A stretch of 64,000 nt of DNA, from assembly GCF_002007605.1 (NCBI RefSeq), contig NZ_CP019799.1, positions 1,426,001-1,490,000 on the forward strand. Direction: 5' to 3'. Origin of the DNA: Cellvibrio sp. PSBB023 (lineage in GTDB: Bacteria > Pseudomonadota > Gammaproteobacteria > Pseudomonadales > Cellvibrionaceae). A model generated the notes under the pieces. That model made no database searches and had not been told where the DNA came from. It saw only the letters and a program-made list of their open reading frames with translations. Shown one piece after another: positions 57,409-64,000 of the stretch. A program made the position numbers and the translations under genes. Numbering within the stretch: the first letter of the stretch is position 1; each line of letters starts with the position of its first letter.

Positions 57409-58230
57409 TTACTGCCGCACAAAAATATAATTCCGGCCTTGGTAGTCACAAACATAGTAGCGACTCCCCAAGGCACTACAATCAGCCAGACTTAGCGCTG
57501 CAGGCAAGCTCACTGATTCACTCACAGCCATTGCCGCTTTGTCTTTTTTGAGAAAGCCAAACATAGTTTCAAAGCGCCGGGAAAAATCCAATCCTTTGGT
57601 TTGTAAATCTTGATAAAGATAGGCGAACTTTCGATAAGTCATAGTTACAGCGCCAAGGCCGATTTCACACATTTTACCGATGTACTGCTCATAGGCATTG
57701 GTCAAACTGACATTGCTATCACTCACTACCGGCAATGCCATTGTATTGGCTGAATCGAGTACGCCCGCCGCAAGGCGATGATTGGCCTTATTACCCACTA
57801 ATGCATAAGTCGCATCCGCGCAGTGAATATGGCGATCGCGCAATTCACAGGAAGAATCTACTAACAAAGCCGCAGGCTTCTGAGTATAGCTCTCTTGAGC
57901 AATAGGGTTACGTGGCAGAACCCTATCCGGTTCACTGGCAAAAGGTTGTCTCGCTTTGGGGGGCGACTCTACTTGCACTGCCTGTTTGACCGGCGCAGGC
58001 AACCTGATTGCATTGCGCTCCGCCGGGCGTTTTAACAGTGAATATTGGACTTGCTCATTATTCTTTTTAAATTGCTGAAATGGCGGCAGGTTTTTCACCT
58101 GCGCCTTGGTCTCTAACTGGCAATAAACCTGTTCATAATAAGTTTCTGCCGAGGCAAAACAAAACTTGTCCGCTTTGGCACCACTACTTAGCAGCAATAC
58201 AATAACCATACTGCAGCGAAGATGGCGCAT
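57409..58230 (-). CDS. uncharacterised periplasmic protein with repeated Cys module
   Basis: I do not recognise a family. The 273-residue protein starts MRHLRCSMVIV (AGGA eight bases upstream) and has a signal peptide ending AKA (about residue 20). After a Pro/Lys-rich linker come two similar modules. CELRDRHIHCADATYALV lies mid-protein and CSALGSRYYVCDYQGRNYIFV (shown as one module, positions near the C-terminus). A further Cys pair (CFASAETYYEQVYC) follows the signal peptide. Such spacing suggests disulfide-stabilised beta hairpins in the periplasm. It starts 20 bases after the rlmKL stop, so it may share its message. Confidence 0.65.
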   Translation of the reverse strand: MRHLRCSMVIVLLLSSGAKADKFCFASAETYYEQVYCQLETKAQVKNLPPFQQFKKNNEQVQYSLLKRPAERNAIRLPAPVKQAVQVESPPKARQPFASEPDRVLPRNPIAQESYTQKPAALLVDSSCELRDRHIHCADATYALVGNKANHRLAAGVLDSANTMALPVVSDSNVSLTNAYEQYIGKMCEIGLGAVTMTYRKFAYLYQDLQTKGLDFSRRFETMFGFLKKDKAAMAVSESVSLPAALSLADCSALGSRYYVCDYQGRNYIFVRQ

Positions 58231-58250
58231 AAGCATTTTCCTTTTATGTA

Positions 58251-60509
58251 TTAATGCGTAATCAACCAGCACTGATGGATTTTAGGATTGCGCTTGAAGT
58301 CTTCATCGATAGTCTGGGCGCTAATATCCTTGATAGTAAAACCACTGAGCGCCTCGGTATCCAATTTAAAACTACGCAGGTTGTTAGAGAAAATCAGTGT
58401 GCCGCCTTCTGCGAGTGAACGCATGGCATTATTGATCATACCTACATGATCGCGCTGCACGTCCAACACATCTTCCATGCGTTTTGAATTGGAGAAACTC
58501 GGCGGATCAAGCAGGATCAAATCAAATTGCTGATCGTTATCTTCCAACCACTTCAAACAATCTGCTTGTTCCAAACGGTTGCGCGATTCACTCAAACCAT
58601 TCAGTGCGTAATTTTTTCGCGCCCAGTTCAAATAGGTGTTGGACATATCCACACTCACGGTATAACGCGCACCTGCCATTGCAGCATGCACACTTGCCGT
58701 TGCGGTATAACAAAACAAATTTAAAAAGCGCTTATCTTTTGCCAGGTTCGCAATCATTAATCGCACGGAGCGATGATCCAAAAACAAGCCCGTGTCCAAA
58801 TACTGCCACATATTGATGTGCAGTTTCGCCTGCCCTTCCTGCACACTGAACAGATCGCCCGTTGGACGTTCGCTGATTTTTTCGTACTGACTGGTGCCCT
58901 TGTTGCGGCGACGCTGCTTGTAGCTGATATTTGCAGCGGGAATGTCCAGCGCAAATGGCACGGCCATTTCAATTTCCACAAAGCGCTGCGCGGCGCGCTC
59001 TTCATCAACCGATTTTGGCGCGGCGTATTCCTGCACATGGGCATAAAGCTGCGGCGCACGATTAGGTTGGGTTTGCCCGCGATAAATATCAATTGCCGCC
59101 GAATATTCCGGCATATCCGCATCGTACAGGCGGTAACAACTAATGTCGTTTTTCTTCGCCCACTTTTCCAATTGCTTAAGATTTTTTTGCAGGCGATTCA
59201 CCAGCATTTGCGCACCATTAGAAAGTGCCGCCGCCTGTTCTTTTTTGTTTTCAACTTTTACCCGCTGCTCCGCTTCCCGGCGCTCGGTATCATCTTTACT
59301 GAAACGTGCATCCTGCTCTACACGGCTTTGCACAAAAGCCTCGCTACTGATGCTGAACATCAACAATTCGCTGGCGATGGTGCCGTTAAAGAATTTGTAT
59401 TTTTTATCTGCACGCAGCCCCATTTGCTTGCCAAGCTCCGGGTTACCGGTAAATACCCCTGCGCGCCAACCTTGGAATTCATTACGCAGCCGCTCGCCCA
59501 AATGGGCATACAACAATTTGAGCGATTCAATTTCACCCAGACGCTCACCATAAGGCGGGTTGCTGAGCACCAGACCAAACTCCATCGCCTTGTTGTGGGT
59601 GGGCTTTACAAAATCAGCCAGCTCTTTGCGACTTACGCGCAACCAGTGATCCAGCTCTGCGCTGACAATATTTTCCTCGGCAGCACGAATTACCTTAAGG
59701 TCTGCATCGTAGCCGCGAATTTCCGGCAGGTTTTCACGCGCGAGGCCGATTTTTTTACGCTCAAAAGCTTCATCGCGCAAACCGAGCCAAATGTCGTTGC
59801 GGTGATTGAGCCAGCGCTCAAAACCAAAGCTGCCACGCAATAACCCGGGGGCGATATCCGCAGCAATTAAGGCCGCTTCAATCAAAATCGTGCCCGAACC
59901 ACACATAGGGTCGAGCAAGGCACCACCTTGGGCAGCGATTTCCGACCAACCGGCACGAATCAGGATGCCTGCCGCCAGGTTTTCCTTCATAGGCGCACTG
60001 CCCTGCTTAATACGATAGCCGCGGCGATGCAGGCTGTCGCCCGACAAATCGATACTCACAATCACTTTGCTTTTGGATAGGCGTACATTCACCCGCAGGT
60101 CAGGATCGCGCTTGGCAATCGAGGGGCGCTCACCGCTGAAATCCCGCAGGCAGTCCACTATGGCATCTTTCACTTTTACAGCGCCAAACTGGGTATTGCG
60201 GATGGCATCATTGGTGCCAATAAAATCCACCAACAGGCTGCCGCTCGGGCTCAGGTGCTCCTCCCAACGCAATTCACGCACGCCGTCGTAAAGCTCTTCC
60301 TGGCTGTTGGCCTCAAAACTGGCCAGTGGCAGCAGGACTTTGTTTGCGAGGCGCGACCAGAGACAGACGCGGTAGGCCATCTCGATATCACCGGAAAAAT
60401 AAATACCGGCAACTGTCTCGCGTAGATCTTCTGCGCCAAGGGTTTGCAGTTCGGTGTAGAGCAAGCCTTCCAAGCCTTTTGGGCAGGTGGCGAAATATTG
60501 ATGTGTCAT
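58251..60509 (-). CDS. rlmL: bifunctional 23S rRNA methyltransferase RlmKL
   Basis: RlmKL methylates 23S rRNA at m2G2445 (RlmL half) and m7G2069 (RlmK half). The 752 residues start MTHQYFATCPKGLEGLL, with GGAA six bases upstream. In order: THUMP domain (about 45-155), first methyltransferase with DPMCGSGTILIEAA and catalytic LSNPPYGERLG, linker helix, and second methyltransferase with LNLFCYTATASVHAA and LLDPPSFSNSKR. The size fits the fused gammaproteobacterial form (about 700). Confidence 0.96.
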   Translation of the reverse strand: MTHQYFATCPKGLEGLLYTELQTLGAEDLRETVAGIYFSGDIEMAYRVCLWSRLANKVLLPLASFEANSQEELYDGVRELRWEEHLSPSGSLLVDFIGTNDAIRNTQFGAVKVKDAIVDCLRDFSGERPSIAKRDPDLRVNVRLSKSKVIVSIDLSGDSLHRRGYRIKQGSAPMKENLAAGILIRAGWSEIAAQGGALLDPMCGSGTILIEAALIAADIAPGLLRGSFGFERWLNHRNDIWLGLRDEAFERKKIGLARENLPEIRGYDADLKVIRAAEENIVSAELDHWLRVSRKELADFVKPTHNKAMEFGLVLSNPPYGERLGEIESLKLLYAHLGERLRNEFQGWRAGVFTGNPELGKQMGLRADKKYKFFNGTIASELLMFSISSEAFVQSRVEQDARFSKDDTERREAEQRVKVENKKEQAAALSNGAQMLVNRLQKNLKQLEKWAKKNDISCYRLYDADMPEYSAAIDIYRGQTQPNRAPQLYAHVQEYAAPKSVDEERAAQRFVEIEMAVPFALDIPAANISYKQRRRNKGTSQYEKISERPTGDLFSVQEGQAKLHINMWQYLDTGLFLDHRSVRLMIANLAKDKRFLNLFCYTATASVHAAMAGARYTVSVDMSNTYLNWARKNYALNGLSESRNRLEQADCLKWLEDNDQQFDLILLDPPSFSNSKRMEDVLDVQRDHVGMINNAMRSLAEGGTLIFSNNLRSFKLDTEALSGFTIKDISAQTIDEDFKRNPKIHQCWLITH

Positions 60510-60792
60510 TAATGCTTCCAAGGTGAACTTTTCTGAACCACACCTGACTAAACAAAGGTGTTTGTCATTAAGTTGTCAAATACATTTGCTAGGCCGATAT
60601 GCCATATAGAACGGCCTATGTATAAAAATTTAATCGTTCACGGCTCAGGTTAAATCTGGTGTACTCACCAGACCTGTCCATGCTAAGGAGAATCCAAGAA
60701 CCAGTCACACCGGCAAGTGAAAGACCGCAACACCGCTTTCGTCGATAAGTAAAACCCTATCGATAATCCACAACTTAGAGGTGCAATAACTG
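60510..60792 (+). promoter_or_regulatory. rmf leader and promoter region with two palindromes
   Basis: These 283 bases lie between divergent rlmKL and rmf. AGGCCG-ATATG-C-CATAT-AGAA-CGGCCT (60591-60617) is a compound inverted repeat. TCTGGTG-TACT-CACCAGA (60655-60672) is a 7-bp hairpin with no T run. TATAAAA near 60621 could be a -10 box. The second hairpin would then fall in the untranslated leader. Growth-phase control is known for rmf in E. coli but cannot be read here. Confidence 0.4.
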
Positions 60793-61017
60793 ATGAAACG
60801 TCAAAAACGTGACCAAACAGAACGCGCATTTGTAAAAGGGTATCAAGCAGGTATTGATGGGCGTTCAAAAAGTCTCTGCCCCCACGAAACAGGCCAGGCT
60901 CGCCAACAATGGCTCAATGGCTGGCGCGAATCGCGTATGGATCAGTGGGATGGCTATAGCCGTTTGGCACAGGTTCAAAAAATTAGCAACATTCAACCCA
61001 TGTCTATGAGTGGTTAA
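60793..61017 (+). CDS. rmf: ribosome modulation factor
   Basis: Rmf binds 70S ribosomes in stationary phase and promotes inactive 100S dimers. The 74-residue protein has the conserved KRDQTERAFVKGYQAGIDGR and WLNGWRESRMDQWDGY. It is longer than the E. coli form (55) but near the pseudomonad size, with extra residues at the C-terminus. GAGGTG lies nine bases before the ATG. A terminator follows about 90 bases downstream. Confidence 0.93.
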   Translation: MKRQKRDQTERAFVKGYQAGIDGRSKSLCPHETGQARQQWLNGWRESRMDQWDGYSRLAQVQKISNIQPMSMSG

Positions 61018-61105
61018 TGTCCACCACCCTTGTTAATACTCATCAATACACTGAGTAGATAACCACAGACCTACAGAATTCCTCACCCAATCATGTTAAA
61101 TGAAT

Positions 61106-61125
61106 AAGCCCGCTACTGCGGGCTT
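61106..61125. terminator. terminator between rmf and pyrD
   Basis: An 8-bp stem AAGCCCGC/GCGGGCTT with TACT loop lies between the convergent genes. The following T run is moderate. Confidence 0.75.
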
Positions 61126-61213
61126 CGTTCTATTTATCACTGCGAACTTTTCTTATCACCAGGACCTGTTATTGCAACAAGCACGCTTGCCCTGCACTGC
61201 CAATTACTAGCTA

Positions 61214-62242
61214 TTAAAGCCCCTTGTGATAGCTGGCGATACCCTCGGCGGCGCGTCCGATCAAGGCTGGTCCTTCGTAGATAAAACCACTGTATACCTG
61301 CACCAGGCTGGCGCCGGCGCGAATCTTGTCGGCAGCACTGGCACCATCCAAAATCCCACCCACACCAATAATGGGTAACTTCCCTCCCAAACATGCATTC
61401 AAGGTACGCACCACATAAGTACTTTTATCGCGTACCGGCAGGCCACTCAATCCACCCGCTTCGCTGCCATTTTCGTAATCTTCCACACCGACGCGAGTGA
61501 TGGTTGTGTTGGTGGCGATAACGCCGTCCATCCCTTCCTGGATCAAAATACCTGCTACCTGATGGATTTCGCTTTCATCCATATCCGGCGCGATTTTTAC
61601 AGCGATAGGCACATAACGGCCCGTGGCGCTGTGCAATGCCGCCTGCTCTTTTTTGAGCGGCGCCAGTAACTGCGACAATGAATCGCCAAACTGTAAGTTG
61701 CGCAGGCCGGGAGTATTGGGTGATGAAATGTTGACGGTAATGTAATCCGCATGGTCATACACTTTGCGCAGGCAAATCAGATAATCATCCACCGCGTTTT
61801 CGACCGGTGTGACGGCATTTTTGCCGATGTTAATCCCCAAAACACCCTTATAGCGACGTTTTTTAACCTGTTCGACCAAGTGGTCAACGCCCTTATTGTT
61901 GAAGCCCATGCGGTTGATAATGGCTTGAGCTTCCGGAATACGGAATAAACGGGGCTGCGGATTGCCCGGTTGCGGGCGCGGAGTAATGGTACCAATCTCA
62001 ACAAAACCAAACCCCAGTGCGCCCAAGGCATTGAAATAATCGCCGTTTTTATCCAAACCGGCAGCCAGGCCTACGGGGTTATCAAAGGTGAGCCCCATCA
62101 CTTGCACAGGGTTGCTGGGCACTTTACCTGCAAAGAGACCCACCAAGCGCAGGCGCTCAGCGGCACCGAGCATATCAAGGCTGAGTTCATGGGAGGTTTC
62201 GGCGTCGAAGCGGAATAATACATCGCGAATATGCTGATACAT
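61214..62242 (-). CDS. pyrD: dihydroorotate dehydrogenase (quinone), class 2
   Basis: PyrD oxidises dihydroorotate to orotate with FMN, passing electrons to membrane quinones. The 342 residues start [19 protein letters not shown], whose N-terminal helices make the membrane-associated quinone tunnel of class 2 enzymes. The active-site serine is in [15 protein letters not shown], and the FMN phosphate site is [15 protein letters not shown]. It appears monocistronic, with the DUF2835 gene about 90 bases upstream. Confidence 0.97.
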   Translation of the reverse strand: MYQHIRDVLFRFDAETSHELSLDMLGAAERLRLVGLFAGKVPSNPVQVMGLTFDNPVGLAAGLDKNGDYFNALGALGFGFVEIGTITPRPQPGNPQPRLFRIPEAQAIINRMGFNNKGVDHLVEQVKKRRYKGVLGINIGKNAVTPVENAVDDYLICLRKVYDHADYITVNISSPNTPGLRNLQFGDSLSQLLAPLKKEQAALHSATGRYVPIAVKIAPDMDESEIHQVAGILIQEGMDGVIATNTTITRVGVEDYENGSEAGGLSGLPVRDKSTYVVRTLNACLGGKLPIIGVGGILDGASAADKIRAGASLVQVYSGFIYEGPALIGRAAEGIASYHKGL

Positions 62243-62329
62243 GGCAGGCTCTTGGCAGATCTATAGGGAGAGTCAAAACTGGGCGCAAGGATACTGGATT
62301 ATAGCCCTCAAATCACCCCGCCCCCACAT

Positions 62330-62554
62330 TTATCCTCCTAAGCGCTGGATGGAATGGAAGCGATTATCCGCATCAAAATTAATTTGAAATGTACCGCGCA
62401 CGCCATTGTGCAAGACAAAAGGTCGCAAAATACCTGCCGGGAAACGGATATTACGGCCATCAAGGCTCTGCGCAAAAACCGTTTTTGCGCTGCCTTGATA
62501 AAGCCGCTGGAACTCCTCAGCAGAAATAACCAGACTGACCACTATGCTGTTCAA
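62330..62554 (-). CDS. DUF2835 family protein
   Basis: The 74-residue protein has the family pattern: VVSLVISAEEFQRLYQGSAK, DGRNIRFPAGILRPFV and GVRGTFQINFDADNRFHSI. The fold is PilZ-like by description of the family, but the function is unknown. The start is TTG with GGAG five bases upstream; no ATG is available. It lies 38 bases downstream of the chemotaxis receptor stop on the same strand. Confidence 0.85.
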   Translation of the reverse strand: MNSIVVSLVISAEEFQRLYQGSAKTVFAQSLDGRNIRFPAGILRPFVLHNGVRGTFQINFDADNRFHSIQRLGG

Positions 62555-62592
62555 AAAAACTCCAACAAAAAAGATGACCCAAGCTATTTTAA

Positions 62593-64000
62593 TCAGATTT
62601 TGAACTGCAGGGTATTTTCCAGCAAACGATCTGCCCCTTGCCGCAGGTTTAGGCTGTAACCGAAGGTTTTTTGCACTTGATCCAGTATGTTTTCTGAAGA
62701 GTCACCAAGCTCTCGTGTACTGCGAGACATTTGCTCTGCAACCGCCGCTTGCTGCTCAGCCGCAGTTGCAATCTGGGTGTTCAAATCGCGTAACATCTCC
62801 ACATTCTGCACAATTTGCTGCAAGGAATCCCCTGCGCTGGCAGCACTTTGCACTGAGTTTTGCGCCCCCTCAAAACTTTGCAAAATAATATCTACCGCCT
62901 TACCTGCGCGCTGTTGCAGTTTTTCAATCACACCGCGAATTTCTGCCGTGGAATCCTGGGTTCGCTTCGCCAAAGAACGTACTTCATCCGCCACCACGGC
63001 AAATCCCCGGCCTTGCTCTCCCGCACGGGCAGCTTCAATCGCGGCATTCAATGCAAGTAAATTGGTTTGCTCAGCAATACTGCGAATGACCTCCAGTACA
63101 GCACTGATATCTGCGACATCACTTTGCAATTCAGTGATGATAGTTTTGGCATCGCCCACATCACTCCCTAATCGATTAATTGCCGCTATCGCTTCATTTA
63201 CACGCGAACGCCCTTCTATCGCTGTATCTCGTGCAACGTCGGTTGCTGAACTGGCTTCGACACAAGTGCGCGCCACCTCACGAACCGTAGCAGCCATTTC
63301 AGTTGCTGCCGATGCAGATTGCTGCGTTTGATTATTTTGTTGGTCCAACTCACTTTTGGTTTCATCGGTGACGGCCTGTAACTCTACAGATAATTTATTC
63401 ACCTGATCAGCAGACCCTTGAATATTATTAATTAATGTAGAAACCTGACTAACCATAGCCGTAAGATTATTAGCAACATCGCCAATAACATCCTCACTTC
63501 GCACCTGTAAGCTGCCAGAAAAATCCCCCTCTTTTAATGCTTGGGTAAGATGATTAACCGCATGTACACTTTGATTCAGCGCAGCCAGAATCCCCATTGC
63601 TACGTAACAACCTAAAAATATGCTAAGTAATGCCACTGTCAGCAAAAGCATTCGGACTCCCGCCGCCTGCTGACGAGCAGTTACAGCACTGTCCATGAGC
63701 TGCTGGCTTGCAAGTTTATCCACTTCAGCCAAGGCATCTATCACGCTGGTAGCTTGGCTAAAGAAGGCCGTATTTGTCACTTGTACAACCTCAGTAGCCA
63801 GCGCATCCTTCAGCAACATGGACTCAAAATCTGCAACTGTTGTGGAAAACCTATTCACTGCCGCTGAAAAATGTTTGACTAGTACAGGGTTTTGGCTCAA
63901 CAACTGAATTTGTTGCTCAAAACCCGTTAGCGCGCGTTTTGCAACAAAATGCAATCCCACCAGCGTCACTCGCTCCTCTGGTGAAATAATCTGGTCAGTC
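62593..64000 (-). CDS. methyl-accepting chemotaxis protein, 5' end outside the window
   Basis: The visible part is the C-terminal portion of a chemoreceptor. It has the end of a sensory domain, a membrane helix ([20 protein letters not shown]), a HAMP domain and the long antiparallel coiled-coil signalling domain. The CheA/CheW-binding tip is [20 protein letters not shown] and the next residues [15 protein letters not shown]. The frame is open to the last base, so the GTG at 63969 is not a proven start. The ligand cannot be inferred. It ends [10 protein letters not shown] without a CheR/CheB pentapeptide. Confidence 0.93.
   Translation of the reverse strand, partial: TDQIISPEERVTLVGLHFVAKRALTGFEQQIQLLSQNPVLVKHFSAAVNRFSTTVADFESMLLKDALATEVVQVTNTAFFSQATSVIDALAEVDKLASQQLMDSAVTARQQAAGVRMLLLTVALLSIFLGCYVAMGILAALNQSVHAVNHLTQALKEGDFSGSLQVRSEDVIGDVANNLTAMVSQVSTLINNIQGSADQVNKLSVELQAVTDETKSELDQQNNQTQQSASAATEMAATVREVARTCVEASSATDVARDTAIEGRSRVNEAIAAINRLGSDVGDAKTIITELQSDVADISAVLEVIRSIAEQTNLLALNAAIEAARAGEQGRGFAVVADEVRSLAKRTQDSTAEIRGVIEKLQQRAGKAVDIILQSFEGAQNSVQSAASAGDSLQQIVQNVEMLRDLNTQIATAAEQQAAVAEQMSRSTRELGDSSENILDQVQKTFGYSLNLRQGADRLLENTLQFKI

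Noticed and set aside
58773..59843. Long open frame (356 codons) on the plus strand
   Set aside because: It is antisense to the well-supported rlmKL gene, has no ribosome-binding site and reads as a shadow of that gene's codon pattern.
1..64000. CRISPR arrays, prophage or defence islands
   Set aside because: No regularly spaced repeats, cas, phage, toxin-antitoxin or restriction genes were seen; nearly every stretch is accounted for by core genes.

Overview
The window looks like a chromosomal segment of a gammaproteobacterium close to the Cellvibrio/Pseudomonas side of the class. The evidence is gene order rather than any marker gene: leuCDB-asd-fimV-truA-trpFBA-accD-folC-dedD-cvpA-purF-metZ is the arrangement known from pseudomonads. 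It sits here with a Na+-translocating NQR operon, an EarP/EF-P(Arg32) pair and a FimV polarity protein. Base composition looks close to 50% GC and even. No insertion sequence, prophage, integrase or CRISPR array was seen. The genus is an inference.

Layout. 1-2.4 kb: end of a PilZ-like gene, a small BamE-like secreted protein and convergent sthA. 2.4-8.6 kb (minus): nqrM and the nqrABCDEF operon. 8.6-9.2 kb: a divergent control region with a near-identical direct repeat. 9.2-13.6 kb (plus): mfd and csiV. 13.6-20.8 kb (minus): a cold-shock protein, mgsA, htpG, tRNA-Val(GAC), metZ, purF, cvpA and a DedD-type SPOR protein. 20.9-34.9 kb (minus): folC, accD, trpA, trpB, trpF, truA, fimV, asd, leuB, leuD and leuC. 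35.0-36.8 kb (plus): a LysR regulator divergent from leuC, with a palindromic LysR box between them, and an outer-membrane barrel protein. 36.8-39.0 kb (minus): a type Vd patatin autotransporter.

39.4-45.4 kb (plus): DAHP synthase, an unrecognised 136-residue protein, a stand-alone solute-binding protein, the tail-specific protease and exonuclease III. 45.5-48.1 kb: a LysR gene broken by one base, divergent from azoreductase and pirin genes. 48.1-53.7 kb: two uncharacterised envelope genes, an ABC exporter, small genes including a DUF2058 protein, and an iron-sulfur photolyase translationally linked to a DUF2256 zinc-ribbon protein. 53.8-55.7 kb (plus): earP and efp. 55.7-60.5 kb (minus): msrQ, msrP, a disulfide-type periplasmic protein and rlmKL. 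60.8-64.0 kb: rmf (plus), then pyrD, a DUF2835 protein and a chemotaxis receptor running off the window (all minus).

The genes are mostly core metabolism and maintenance: respiration and redox balance (nqr, sthA), repair (mfd, xthA, photolyase), branched-chain, aromatic and sulfur amino acid synthesis, purine, pyrimidine and folate synthesis, translation control (efp/earP, rmf, rlmKL, truA) and envelope functions. I did not find a convincing new multi-gene system. The best leads are the DUF2256-photolyase pair, the periplasmic protein with a duplicated two-cysteine module at 57.4 kb, the repeat in front of nqrA, palindromes upstream of the DAHP synthase and rmf genes, and the single-base break in the LysR gene beside azoR-pirin.
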